NCBI GenBank assembly: GCA_002368795.1
Contig: DFFG01000073.1
Location: forward strand, 68,750 to 132,749
Source of the DNA: Eubacterium sp. UBA3782
GTDB lineage: Bacteria > Bacillota > Clostridia > Lachnospirales > Lachnospiraceae
DNA length: 64,000 nt
Direction: 5' to 3'
Part shown: positions 38,936-47,469 of the stretch, piece after piece
Numbering within the stretch: position 1 is the first letter of the stretch
Layout of the letters: each line of letters opens with the position of its first letter
Notes under the pieces: model-generated
Databases searched by the model: none
What the model was told of the DNA's origin: nothing
What the model saw: only the letters and a program-made list of their open reading frames with translations
Translations under genes and position numbers: made by a program

Positions 38936-39443
38936 ATTCAAAAAGTTGAACACCTATGTGCAAAACATTGCAGGGGATGTGCGGACAGCTGAGGTGTTCA
39001 AAAAATTGAATACCCTTGCGTGGCACATGGCAAAGTTTGATGTGCAGATAGCAGGAGACGTTCAAAAAGTTGAACACCCATGTGCGGAGCATGACAAGGT
39101 TTGATGTGCAGGTAGCCGTAGGCGTTCAAAAAGTTGAACACCCTTGCGTGGCACATGGCAAGGTTTGATGTGCAGATAGCAGGGGGCATTCAAAAAGTTG
39201 AACACCCATGTGCGGCACATGACAAGGTTTGATGTACAGACAGCCGTAGGCGTTCAAAAAGTTGAACACCCTTGCGCGGCACATGACAAGGTTTGATGTA
39301 CAGACAGCCGTAGACGTTCAAAAAGTTGAACACCTATGTGCAGTTCATGGCATGGTTTCACATGCAGATGACCCAAGGTGTTCAAAAAGTTGAACACCCT
39401 GGAGTGGTTCTTCGTACTTTGGATTAAGGGATAGGGTCAGGAA
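38936..39443. repeat. Array of eight tandem 64-bp repeats with GTTCAA-N4-TTGAAC dyads
   Basis: Dyads of the form GTTCAAAAAGTTGAAC start at 38936, 38996, 39060, 39124, 39188, 39252, 39316 and 39380. Intervals are 60 then six times 64 bp. Copies 2-6 are alike over most of the unit, with CACCC, GGCACATG, CAAGGTTTGATGT and CAGATAGC in order; copies 1, 7 and 8 keep the dyad but diverge after it. Copy 5 has a second palindrome, CATGTGCGGCACATG. 64 is not a multiple of 3, so it is not coding; a period near six helical turns would put all dyads on one DNA face. The dyad fits the T-N11-A pattern bound by LysR-type proteins. Confidence 0.92.
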
Positions 39444-39447
39444 GCCC

Positions 39448-39590
39448 TTCAAAACTTGAAAAATGGGGTGCCTGAAGGCCTTTTTTTGAGGATTTTGGAT
39501 TTGTCAAGCGAAATTTGCATTTTTGCCGTTCAATTTTTGGGCACGATATGGCAGATTTGGCGAAAACCGTTCAAAAATTGGGCACGCAGA
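39448..39590. repeat. Degenerate dyads between the array and the regulator promoter
   Basis: TTCAAAACTTGAA (39448-39460) continues the array in weakened form. Then GTTCAATTTTTGGGCACG (from 39528) and GTTCAAAAATTGGGCACG (from 39569), 41 bp apart, share a changed right half, and each is followed by a GCAGATTT-containing stretch. Between them and the array, CCTGAAGGCCTTTTTTT (39471-39487) might weakly terminate transcription. Confidence 0.7.
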
Positions 39591-39604
39591 TTTCGCTGCA
39601 GCTC

Positions 39605-39633
39605 TTCATAGGTTGAACCAGGAGCGATATACT
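39605..39633 (+). promoter_or_regulatory. Candidate promoter of the HTH-only LysR-type gene
   Basis: TTCATA (39605-39610), 17 bp, TATACT (39628-39633). A TTGAAC half site lies in the spacer, so the encoded protein may control its own promoter. Confidence 0.55.
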
Positions 39634-39685
39634 ATAGATGAGTTCCGGAGCTCGCTAAATCTACATTAGGAGGAACATTAGCAAC

Positions 39686-40099
39686 ATGGTTTCATTTGAC
39701 ACACAGGCACTTTATTTGTGGAAGGCGAGCGTAGACAGCGGGAGTTTCAAACAGGCTGCGATCATGTACAGCTGCAATCCATCCACTGTCTCAAAAAACA
39801 TTTCAACGATGGAAAGGCAGGTCGGTGCTAAGCTGCGTAGCGGCTTTAAGGGCCGGCTGCAGCTGACGGATGCAGGAAAGGAATGGTATATTCTGGCGTC
39901 ATGTTTCATTTCCGAAGCGGAACGTATCGTAAACGGCTGTGGAAATGAGCTTCAGTGGGAACATGAGGCCATCTGCCGGATGCAGCATATGGATGAGGCG
40001 CAGCGGGACGAGATCCTGCAGATGATCCGCACGGCATGTGCCGGGCCTGCCATTCCCGTATCTGGATGCCAGGACCAGGAGACAATGCCCGGCTGTTAG
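39686..40099 (+). CDS. LysR-type DNA-binding domain protein without effector domain
   Basis: 137 residues, against about 300 for a normal LysR regulator. Residues 5-70 match the LysR winged helix: ALYLWKASVDSGSFKQAA, NPSTVSKNISTMERQVGAKL and the wing with LQLTDAGKEWY. The rest is a short helix plus a Cys/Pro-rich tail, with no periplasmic-binding-like effector domain; there is no sign of a downstream remnant, so it looks complete rather than interrupted. AGGAGG is 12 nt before the ATG, which is a long gap. It probably binds the dyads of the upstream array and controls the divergent pilin genes, which is an inference from position. Confidence 0.82.
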   Translation: MVSFDTQALYLWKASVDSGSFKQAAIMYSCNPSTVSKNISTMERQVGAKLRSGFKGRLQLTDAGKEWYILASCFISEAERIVNGCGNELQWEHEAICRMQHMDEAQRDEILQMIRTACAGPAIPVSGCQDQETMPGC

Positions 40100-40216
40100 G
40101 CCTTGCAGGCGTCCGGTCTTTTAATCCTTAAGAAAAAACATTTCAAAAACGTGAAAGAGTGTGGTATGATTTAGTCTGTTAATCTGCATATCGCATCTGA
40201 GGGAGGAACCAGGCTG

Positions 40217-41881
40217 ATGGATAACGAGACCGTTTCCAGGAATTTTATTGAACAGGAGATCGACAAGGATCTGGCTGAGGGCAGGTATGACCATGTGTGC
40301 ACCCGCTTCCCGCCGGAACCAAACGGCTATCTGCATATTGGACATGCAAAATCGATCCTTCTGAACTATGGCCTCGCAAAGAAGTACAATGGCCAGTTCA
40401 ACCTTCGTTTTGATGATACAAATCCGACCAAAGAGAAGGGCGAGTTTGTCGATGCCATCGAGCGGGATGTCGCCTGGCTCGGAGCAAAGTGGGATGACCG
40501 CCTGTATTTTGCCTCCAACTATTTTGAAAAAATGTATGAGGCAGCGGTCCTGCTGATCCGCAAGGGCAAGGCCTTTGTCTGTGATCTGACCGCCGATGAG
40601 ATCCGTGAGTACCGCGGTACGCTGACGGAGCCGGGCAAGGAAAGTCCTTACCGGAACAGGAGCGTGGAGGAGAATCTGGACCTGTTTGAACGGATGAAAA
40701 ACGGCGAGTTCCCGGATGGAAGCCGGGTGCTGCGTGCCAAGATCGACATGGCATCCCCGAACATCAACATGCGGGATCCGGTCATCTACCGTGTGGCCCA
40801 TCTTCATCATCAGAACACGGGAGATGCCTGGTGCATCTATCCGATGTATGACTTTGCTCATCCGCTGGAGGATGCTTTTGAGGGCATCACCCATTCGATC
40901 TGCACGCTGGAGTTTGAGGATCACCGTCCGCTCTACAACTGGGTCGTGGAAAACGTTGGATTTGATCATCCGCCCAGGCAGATCGAGTTTGCCAAGCTGT
41001 ACCTGACAAACGTTGTCACCGGAAAGCGCTATATCAAGAAACTTGTGGAGAACGGTACCGTGGACGGCTGGGATGATCCCCGGCTGGTCACCATCGCAGC
41101 ACTGAGAAGAAGGGGCTATACCCCGGAATCCCTGCAGAAATTTGTCGAGCTTGGCGGCATCTCCAAGGCCAACAGTTCCACAGATTATGCGATGCTGGAG
41201 TACTGCATCCGCGACGATCTCAAGATGAAAGCGCCCCGTATGATGGCGGTCCTGGATCCGGTAAAGCTGGTCATCGACAATTATCCCGAGGGTGTCACCG
41301 AGGAGCTGGAGGTTCCGAACAATCCGGAAAACGAGGCACTGGGAAGCCGCAAGGTCACGTTCTCCCGTGAGCTTTATATCGAGAGAGAAGATTTCATGGA
41401 GGAGCCGCCCAGGAAGTATTTCCGTCTTTTCCCGGGCAACGAGGTACGGCTGATGCAGGCGTACTTTGTCCGGTGCGTCAGCTACGAAAAGGACGAGAAC
41501 GGCAAGGTCACTGTGATCCACTGCACCTATGATCCGGAAAGCCGCGGCGGCAACAGCCCCGATGGAAGAAAGGTCAAGGGTACGATCCACTGGGTCAATG
41601 CGTCGACGGCTGTCCGTGTCGAGTGCCGTCTGTACGAGAACCTGATCGATGAGGAAAAGGGCGTCTACAATGAGGACGGGTCGATGAACATCAATCCGAA
41701 TTCTCTGGAGATCCGCACAAACTGCTATGTCGAGCCGGCTCTTGCAGAGGCAAAGCCCTACGACAGCTTCCAGTTCGTGCGCAACGGGTTCTTCTGCGCT
41801 GACGCAAAGCTTTCCGCTCCGGGCGCACCGGTATTTGGCCGTGTCGTTTCACTGAAAAGTTCATTCAAGCTGCCGGGATGA
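40217..41881 (+). CDS. glnS: Glutaminyl-tRNA synthetase
   Basis: Class I synthetase charging tRNA-Gln directly. 554 residues, typical length. [15 protein letters not shown] holds the HIGH motif (near residue 36), [11 protein letters not shown] follows, and two C-terminal anticodon-binding beta barrels begin around 340. GAGGGAGGAAC lies 9 nt before ATG 40217. A possible -10 box TATGAT is at 40165. Direct Gln charging in a Clostridia member implies the Gat amidotransferase is not needed for Gln. The gene is followed by a long hairpin at 41929. Confidence 0.96.
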   Translation: MDNETVSRNFIEQEIDKDLAEGRYDHVCTRFPPEPNGYLHIGHAKSILLNYGLAKKYNGQFNLRFDDTNPTKEKGEFVDAIERDVAWLGAKWDDRLYFASNYFEKMYEAAVLLIRKGKAFVCDLTADEIREYRGTLTEPGKESPYRNRSVEENLDLFERMKNGEFPDGSRVLRAKIDMASPNINMRDPVIYRVAHLHHQNTGDAWCIYPMYDFAHPLEDAFEGITHSICTLEFEDHRPLYNWVVENVGFDHPPRQIEFAKLYLTNVVTGKRYIKKLVENGTVDGWDDPRLVTIAALRRRGYTPESLQKFVELGGISKANSSTDYAMLEYCIRDDLKMKAPRMMAVLDPVKLVIDNYPEGVTEELEVPNNPENEALGSRKVTFSRELYIEREDFMEEPPRKYFRLFPGNEVRLMQAYFVRCVSYEKDENGKVTVIHCTYDPESRGGNSPDGRKVKGTIHWVNASTAVRVECRLYENLIDEEKGVYNEDGSMNINPNSLEIRTNCYVEPALAEAKPYDSFQFVRNGFFCADAKLSAPGAPVFGRVVSLKSSFKLPG

Positions 41882-41928
41882 TCTGCCCGCAGCCTTTGCG
41901 GCCGCATCGACCGCGCATATGATCATGG

Positions 41929-41980
41929 GGCTGCCACGCTAAACAAGTCTGTGCTTTGCACGTTGTTTGGTGCGGCAGCC
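41929..41980. terminator. Long imperfect hairpin after glnS
   Basis: An 18-nt arm (41929-41946) pairs with 41963-41980, mostly perfectly, with two G-T pairs and one mismatch; an inner GTGC-TTT-GCAC hairpin (41951-41961) fills the loop. No T-run follows, so termination strength is uncertain. It separates glnS from the phosphatase gene. Confidence 0.55.
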
Positions 41981-42060
41981 TATATTGCATGATCAGGATA
42001 CATATGGAGATATGTGATATCCGCGCTGTGTAAAGAGGAAGAAAGAACAGGAGGATTGCT

Positions 42061-42789
42061 GTGATCCGTGCATGTATTTTTGATCTGGACGGAACACTGA
42101 CCAGAACCCAGGAATCCATCGCAAGACCGGTCAACCGGGTGCTGGGTGAGTACGGTCTGCCGGCGATGCCGGTGGAAAACTTTAACTATTATGCCGGAGA
42201 TGGTCTGAAGAACTCGCTGAAGAGGGCGCTGGCCGATGCTGCGAAGCTGGTTCCTGCAGCCAGCCGGCCTTCTGCACAGGAGCTGGAGCGGTATCTGGAG
42301 GAAGGGATCCTCCGGGCAGAGGAGTATTTCGGTGCAGATCCGCTCTACCATGTGGAGCCCTATCCCCATGTACGGGAGCTGCTGGAACAGCTGGGTGAGG
42401 CCGGCATCCGAAAAGCAGTATTTTCAAACAAGCCCCACGCGGGGGCAGTCGAGGTGACCGAGACGATCTTCGGCAAGGGGGCTTTTGATCATATCCAGGG
42501 GCAGTCTGACCGGGTCCCGATCAAACCAGATCCGGCCGGCGTCTTCGAGATCCTGAGGATCTTTGGCCTTGAGCGTGAGGAGTGTATCTATATCGGCGAC
42601 ACCAATACGGACATGCTGACCGGCCACGCGGCTGGTGTATTTACCGTCGGCGTCACCTGGGGATTCCGTCCGAGGGAGGAGCTGGAGGCATTCCATGCAG
42701 ATGCAATTATCGACGATCCGCTGGAACTTTTGGCGCTTTGCGGAAGAACTGGCGGAATGCCGGCAGCAGGCAGAGAGGAGCAGCTATGA
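42061..42789 (+). CDS. HAD-superfamily phosphatase, phosphoglycolate phosphatase type
   Basis: 242 residues: motif I FDLDGTLT with the nucleophile and acid Asp, SNK (motif II) in KAVFSNKPHAG, Lys in IKPDPAG (motif III) and YIGDTNTDMLTG (motif IV). The alpha-helical cap between motifs I and II is of the Gph/PgmB type. GTG 42061 follows AGGAGG by 6 nt. The stop overlaps the start of the glycosyltransferase gene in ATGA. Substrate not deducible. Confidence 0.9.
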   Translation: MIRACIFDLDGTLTRTQESIARPVNRVLGEYGLPAMPVENFNYYAGDGLKNSLKRALADAAKLVPAASRPSAQELERYLEEGILRAEEYFGADPLYHVEPYPHVRELLEQLGEAGIRKAVFSNKPHAGAVEVTETIFGKGAFDHIQGQSDRVPIKPDPAGVFEILRIFGLEREECIYIGDTNTDMLTGHAAGVFTVGVTWGFRPREELEAFHADAIIDDPLELLALCGRTGGMPAAGREEQL

Positions 42790-43520
42790 CCCCAGAAAAC
42801 AGAGAGCAGAAGGACTGCCTGTATATCGTGATCCCGGCCTACAATGAGGAAGCCAATATCCGCAGCGTGGTCAGTGACTGGTATCCTGTCGTATGCCTGC
42901 ACAGCGGCGAAGGCAGATCTCGTCTTGTGGTGATCGATGACGGCAGCAGGGACAGTACCGTGGACATCCTCCGGGAGATGGCCGCAGAGAGGCCTCTGAT
43001 GGAGGTGATCTCAAAGCCAAACAGCGGGCACGGGCCAACGGTACGCTTTGGCTACCGGTATGCGCTGGATCATGGCGCGGATTATATCTTTCAGACCGAT
43101 TCGGACGGCCAGACGCTGCCCTCGGAATTCGGGCCATTCTGGGCAGCCAGAGAGGACTACGACATGGTGATCGGCTGGCGCAGCGCCAGGAAGGACGGCA
43201 TCGGGCGGGTGTTCGTGTCGGGTACGCTGCGGCTGGTGATCCGTCTGATTTTTGGTGTAAAGACCCGGGATGCCAACACGCCCTACCGGCTGATCCGGAG
43301 AGATGCGCTGGCGCAGGCGCTGGAGCGTATCCCTGAAGATTATTTTCTCGCAAACGTACTGCTCACCGTGATCCTGGCAAAGAGAAAGTTTCGGATCCGG
43401 TACATTCCGATTACCTTCCGGCCCAGGCAGGGAGGAACCAACACCATAAATATGAAGCGGATCTTCCGTATCGGCAGAGAGGCTGTCCGGTCCTTTCTGG
43501 TCATCCGAAGGAACCTGTAG
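42786..43520 (+). CDS. Glycosyltransferase family 2
   Basis: 244 residues of GT-A fold: IVIPAYNEEANIRSVV, VVIDDGSRDST, the DxD-like DSDGQ in QTDSDGQTLPSEF and a C-terminal RR-rich helix. Resembles dolichol-phosphate-mannose-synthase-like enzymes, which transfer sugars to a lipid carrier or polymer. No membrane segments visible, so it would be membrane-associated rather than integral. Overlaps the HAD gene by 4 nt (translational coupling), but no sugar pathway can be named. Confidence 0.88.
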   Translation: MTPENREQKDCLYIVIPAYNEEANIRSVVSDWYPVVCLHSGEGRSRLVVIDDGSRDSTVDILREMAAERPLMEVISKPNSGHGPTVRFGYRYALDHGADYIFQTDSDGQTLPSEFGPFWAAREDYDMVIGWRSARKDGIGRVFVSGTLRLVIRLIFGVKTRDANTPYRLIRRDALAQALERIPEDYFLANVLLTVILAKRKFRIRYIPITFRPRQGGTNTINMKRIFRIGREAVRSFLVIRRNL

Positions 43521-43533
43521 GGAGATCAAGATG

Positions 43534-43560
43534 TTAGCACTCATTCCAAATGAGTGCTAA
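43534..43560. promoter_or_regulatory. CIRCE operator upstream of htpG
   Basis: TTAGCACTC, 9 bp, GAGTGCTAA: the exact consensus inverted repeat bound by the heat-shock repressor HrcA. It starts 14 bp after the glycosyltransferase stop and ends 7 bp before a TTGACT -35 box. So htpG should be controlled by HrcA here. Confidence 0.97.
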
Positions 43561-43567
43561 TTTTGTC

Positions 43568-43596
43568 TTGACTTTTATACAGGGCAGCGATAAGAT
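43568..43596 (+). promoter_or_regulatory. Promoter of htpG
   Basis: TTGACT (43568-43573), 17 bp, TAAGAT (43591-43596), immediately downstream of CIRCE. Confidence 0.75.
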
Positions 43597-43697
43597 ATCC
43601 TTTGGCAGTAAAGAAAACAGCTGCGGAAAACGGACAGTTCCTCTTTTGCACCGGAACGTCCCGGCAGCATAAGCATATAAGAAGGAGTGTGTATGAC

Positions 43698-45791
43698 ATG
43701 GAAATGAGACATGGAAATCTTTCAATCAACAGCGACAATATGTTTCCAATCATTAAGAAATGGATGTATTCCGACCGTGACATTTTTGTCCGTGAGATGG
43801 TATCCAACGGCTGCGACGCCATCACAAAGAGGAAAAAGCTGGATGTGATCGGGGAGGCGAAGCTTCCGGAGGATTACAAGCCGGCGATCCACGTATATGT
43901 CAATGATAAAGAAAAAACACTGAAATTTGTCGATAACGGCATTGGTATGACAGCCGATGAGGTGGTCAAGGACATCACAGAGATCGCCTTCTCCGGTGCG
44001 GCAGAATTCCTTGAGAAGTACAAGGACAAGGCGGATCAGGACCAGATCATCGGACATTTCGGTCTTGGTTTCTACTCCGCCTTTATGGTTGCCGATCAGG
44101 TCGATATCGATACCCTCAGCTTTACCGAGGGTGCTGAGGCGGTCCACTGGGAGTGCGACGGCGGAACAGAATATGACATGGGACCTGGCGAGCGCACCGA
44201 GGTCGGCACCATGATCACCCTGCACCTCAATGAGGAGTCCCTGGAGTTTGCCAATGAGTACAAGGTGCGTGAGGTCCTGGAGAAGTACTGTTCCTTCATC
44301 CCTGTAGAGATCTACCTGGAGAAGGAAGGTGCAGAGCCCCAGACTGAGACCATCGACGAGAGCGAGCTGAAGGAGGACGACGTTGTCATCGAGCGCATTC
44401 ACGAGGATGCCAAGTACGAGGACAAGACAAACGAGGACGGCACCACCGAGCAGGTGGAGATCTCTCCTGCAAAGGACCGTGTCAAGATCAGAAAACGCCC
44501 GGAGCCGGTCAATGACATCCATCCGCTGTGGAATAAGCAGCCCGGCGAGTGCACGGAAGAGGAGTACAAGGAATTCTACCGGCATGTTTTCCTGGATTAC
44601 AAGGAGCCGCTGTTCTGGATCCACCTGAACATGGATTATCCGTTTAACCTGAAGGGCATTCTGTACTTCCCGCGCATCAATACCGAGTACGATTCCATCG
44701 AGGGCAAGATCAAGCTCTACAACAATCAGGTCTTCATTGCCGACAACATCAAGGAGGTCATCCCGGAGTATCTTATGCTGCTCAAGGGCGTGATCGATTG
44801 TCCGGATCTGCCGCTGAACGTATCCAGAAGCGCTCTGCAGAACGACGGCTTTGTGCAGAAGATCTCGAATTATATCTCCAAGAAGGTCGCGGACAAGCTG
44901 ACCGGCATGTGCAAGACGGACCGTGAGAATTACGAAAAGTACTGGAATGATATCAGCCCGTTCGTCAAGTTCGGCACCCTGAAGGATCCGAAGTTCTCCG
45001 AAAAGCTGATGGACTACATCCTTTACGAGGATCTGGACGGTAAATTCGTCACGATCAAGGATATTATCGAAGCTGGCAAGCCGGAAGAAGCAGAAGGTCA
45101 GGAGGCAGAGGCAAAAGAGGCCGATGCAGAGGCAGAGAGCACTGAGGCAAAGGCTGAGGAGAGCGCAGAGGATAAGGAGCCGGAGAAGCAGGTCATCTAC
45201 TATGTGACAGATCCTGCCCAGCAGAGCCAGTACATCAACATGTTCAAGGCGCAGGGCAAGACCGCCTATATCCTGAAGCACACCATCGACTCTCCGTTTA
45301 TTTCCCATGTGGAGCAGGTAAAGCAGGAGGTTCGCTTCCAGCGTATCGATGCAGATCTGACCAGTGACATGAAGGAGGAAAACGAAGACCTCAAGACCGA
45401 GACCGAGGAGCTGACGGCTCTGTTCCGCAAGGCGCTTGGCAATGACAAGCTGGAGGTTCGGGCAGAGAATCTGAAGGATGAGGATATCTCCTCCATGATC
45501 ACCATCACCGAGGAAAGCCGCCGTATGAACGATATGATGCGGATGTACGGCATGGCCAACGGTTCCATGGATATGGACGAAATGTTTGGCGTACAGGCGA
45601 CCCTGATCCTGAATGCAAAGAATGCTCTGGTAAAATACGTTTACGAGAACAAGGACGCTGAGGATATCGGCATGTTCTGCGAGCAGCTGTACGATCTGGC
45701 CATGCTCAGCAGCCGTCCGCTGAAGCCGGAAGAGATGACCAGATTCATCCGGCGGAGCAACGATATCATGCTGAAACTGGCAGAAAAATAA
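43698..45791 (+). CDS. htpG: Chaperone protein HtpG (Hsp90)
   Basis: ATP-dependent chaperone. 697 residues from ATG 43698 (10 nt after AAGGAG); an earlier in-frame start would precede the SD. N-terminal GHKL domain with SNGCDAITKRKK, VDNGIGMTADEV and GHFGLGFYSAFMV, middle domain with LPLNVSRSALQND, and a C-terminal dimerisation domain. The middle/C-terminal junction (about 460-495) carries an extra Glu/Ala-rich stretch, and the region near 225-265 a second acidic insert; the protein is therefore longer than B. subtilis HtpG (626). Regulation by CIRCE. Confidence 0.97.
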   Translation: MEMRHGNLSINSDNMFPIIKKWMYSDRDIFVREMVSNGCDAITKRKKLDVIGEAKLPEDYKPAIHVYVNDKEKTLKFVDNGIGMTADEVVKDITEIAFSGAAEFLEKYKDKADQDQIIGHFGLGFYSAFMVADQVDIDTLSFTEGAEAVHWECDGGTEYDMGPGERTEVGTMITLHLNEESLEFANEYKVREVLEKYCSFIPVEIYLEKEGAEPQTETIDESELKEDDVVIERIHEDAKYEDKTNEDGTTEQVEISPAKDRVKIRKRPEPVNDIHPLWNKQPGECTEEEYKEFYRHVFLDYKEPLFWIHLNMDYPFNLKGILYFPRINTEYDSIEGKIKLYNNQVFIADNIKEVIPEYLMLLKGVIDCPDLPLNVSRSALQNDGFVQKISNYISKKVADKLTGMCKTDRENYEKYWNDISPFVKFGTLKDPKFSEKLMDYILYEDLDGKFVTIKDIIEAGKPEEAEGQEAEAKEADAEAESTEAKAEESAEDKEPEKQVIYYVTDPAQQSQYINMFKAQGKTAYILKHTIDSPFISHVEQVKQEVRFQRIDADLTSDMKEENEDLKTETEELTALFRKALGNDKLEVRAENLKDEDISSMITITEESRRMNDMMRMYGMANGSMDMDEMFGVQATLILNAKNALVKYVYENKDAEDIGMFCEQLYDLAMLSSRPLKPEEMTRFIRRSNDIMLKLAEK

Positions 45792-45870
45792 GCCGAAAGC
45801 GAAGGAAGCTGATAGGGAAAGAAGCCGGCGAAGCGAAGGAAGCTGGTAAAGAAATAAGCCGGAAGAGAAA
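45792..45870. repeat. Short imperfect direct repeats after htpG
   Basis: AAGCGAAGGAAGCTG occurs at 45797-45811 and 45831-45845, period 34 bp, each followed by an A-rich stretch ending AGCCGG. A third, weak unit begins near 45856. Non-coding leader of the shikimate kinase gene. Confidence 0.6.
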
Positions 45871-45891
45871 CAGGCCGGCTGGGAGAGAAGT

Positions 45892-46419
45892 ATGACAGGC
45901 GGATCTTCGGAGCAGATACGGGAAAATATCTATCTGATCGGATTTATGGGGTGCGGAAAGAGCACGGTGGCATTCCGGCTGAAAAAGGATCACGGGATGC
46001 ATCTGGTCGAGATGGACAGTCAGATCGAGAGAGAGGCAGGCATGCCGATCTCTCAGATCTTTGCCGAGCGGGGCGAGATGTGCTTTCGCGACATGGAAAC
46101 AGAGCTGCTCCGGCAGCTTGCCGGGCGGAAAGACATGGTGGTCTCCTGCGGCGGCGGCGCCGCGATGCGGGAGGAAAACGTTCAGCTGATGAAAAAAAGC
46201 GGACGGGTCGTGCTGCTTACGGCATCCCCCGAGACGATCCTCGAGCGGGTGAGCCGATCTTCCCACAGGCCGCTCCTGGAAGGAAAAAAGAATGTCCGGG
46301 ATATCGCTGCTCTCATGGAGCAGCGCCGGCCTGCCTACGAAGCAGCGGCAGATCAGGTGGTGTCCACCGATGGAAAAACGCCGGAACAGATCTGCAGTGA
46401 GATCCTGGAAAACATATAG
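45892..46419 (+). CDS. aroK: Shikimate kinase
   Basis: Phosphorylates shikimate in aromatic amino acid synthesis. 175 residues with Walker A IGFMGCGKST, the shikimate-binding DSQIEREAGM and ERGEMCFRDME, GGG in VSCGGGAAM and the lid RPLLEGKKN. AGAGAGAAGT lies before ATG 45892. No other aro genes are in the window. It converges, with a 2-bp gap, on the gene at 46913. Confidence 0.88.
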   Translation: MTGGSSEQIRENIYLIGFMGCGKSTVAFRLKKDHGMHLVEMDSQIEREAGMPISQIFAERGEMCFRDMETELLRQLAGRKDMVVSCGGGAAMREENVQLMKKSGRVVLLTASPETILERVSRSSHRPLLEGKKNVRDIAALMEQRRPAYEAAADQVVSTDGKTPEQICSEILENI

Positions 46420-46421
46420 GG

Positions 46422-46913
46422 TCACTCGAGGCCGGAGGCAGCCAGAAATTCCTTAAGACTTCGATCCCAGGCCTGGTCCAGAGATCGGTCCATGGAGAAG
46501 ACGCGCAGAGAGGAACCGGTGGTCAAGGTCAGCGTGCCGCCCCGGTACTGGATATTCAGAAAGAGGCCGAAGATATCCTCCGGTGCGATATTCAGGTCAT
46601 TCTCCTCGAGGAGCACAGCAGTTTTGGCAGCGGAGAGCTGCAGCACGATGCGGAAGGAGAGCGGAAGCCGTTTCCCCTTGAAGATCTGCAGACAGAAGGG
46701 GCGGATCATGGCCCAGGTCACCTGGGAGCTTTCCGGATCCATACCCTCCGGAAATTCGTCGGGCGCATAAAATTCCCGGCGCAGCTGGCCCTCGATGGTA
46801 AAGGTCGTGAAGGTCGTTATGGTACTTTCCGAGACCAGAAAATCGTCAAAGACGGGTGTAAGCAGCAGCTTGTTCATGAAGTCTCTGACATGTTCCATCT
46901 GAAGTGCGATCAT
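46422..46913 (-). CDS. Conserved protein of unknown function (DUF5721-like)
   Basis: 163 residues from ATG 46913 (GGAGG 9 nt upstream). No membrane segment or signal; alternating strands and helices with HVRDFMNKLLLTPVFDDF near the start and PDEFPEGMDPESSQVTW in the middle. From memory it resembles DUF5721, a family restricted to Clostridia; I cannot verify this here. Its end is 2 bp from the end of aroK, so the two transcripts overlap. Confidence 0.75.
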   Translation of the reverse strand: MIALQMEHVRDFMNKLLLTPVFDDFLVSESTITTFTTFTIEGQLRREFYAPDEFPEGMDPESSQVTWAMIRPFCLQIFKGKRLPLSFRIVLQLSAAKTAVLLEENDLNIAPEDIFGLFLNIQYRGGTLTLTTGSSLRVFSMDRSLDQAWDRSLKEFLAASGLE

Positions 46914-47090
46914 GCTCTGTATCCTCCGGGAATCTGTTATCAATGCTTATTATCCGTCAAAAACGGCGGAATTACAACTTGAAAGTAGGTCTTTCCTTTT
47001 TTAGCAGTTTGATGTATACTGATTTCTGTTGGACTGGCCCCTGGGCCGGAAAAACAAATCCCAGAATAAACAAAAGGAAGAGAAACAGCC

Positions 47091-47459
47091 ATGAGCCAGA
47101 AGAAAGTCGATCAGTACAAAAACGAAAAAAAGAACCGCAAAGAGATCATGCGCAAGGAAAAGACAACTGCCCGCATTGAGATCCTGGTTGCCGTTCTGAT
47201 CTTTGCCGCACTGATCGGCTGGTTCGGATTCTCTGTTTACCAGAAATCACAGATCGACAAGGCAGCAAATGCCGAGGCGGTCACCACCTCTCTGGATCTG
47301 TCCGCAATGGATGAGTTCGAGACCACACTGAATGAATATACGACTGAGCTCGAAAACGGCGGCTCCGACGAGGCAGCAGCTGATGAGGAGAGCACAGACG
47401 CTGCAGGCGAAGAGGCAGCAGCCGAAAGCGAAGAAACCACATCCGGATCCGAAGGATAA
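47091..47459 (+). CDS. Small single-pass membrane protein
   Basis: 122 residues: a very basic N-terminus rich in Lys, one membrane segment (about 30-50), then an acidic tail of Glu, Ala, Ser and Gly with little predicted structure. Inside-positive charge puts the tail outside. It has its own strong terminator (47470). A TATACT -10-like box at 47015 with a weak TTTCCT -35 may drive it. No function can be assigned. Confidence 0.7.
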   Translation: MSQKKVDQYKNEKKNRKEIMRKEKTTARIEILVAVLIFAALIGWFGFSVYQKSQIDKAANAEAVTTSLDLSAMDEFETTLNEYTTELENGGSDEAAADEESTDAAGEEAAAESEETTSGSEG

Positions 47460-47469
47460 CCTACAGAAG

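Noticed and set aside
38936..39443. CRISPR array
   Set aside because: The repeats are tandem 64-bp units with similar inter-dyad sequence, not short repeats with unique spacers, and no cas genes are near.
38936..39443. Repeats as part of a repetitive surface protein gene
   Set aside because: A 64-bp period is not a multiple of three, and every frame is broken by stops.
39686..40099. Pseudogene of a full-length LysR regulator
   Set aside because: No effector-domain remnant is visible in any frame between 40099 and glnS at 40217, and the frame has a good promoter and SD, so it is treated as an intact short protein.
45786..45891. Frameshifted continuation of htpG
   Set aside because: The reading frame ends in TAA at a normal HtpG C-terminus. 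The repeats that follow contain stops in every frame likely to matter.
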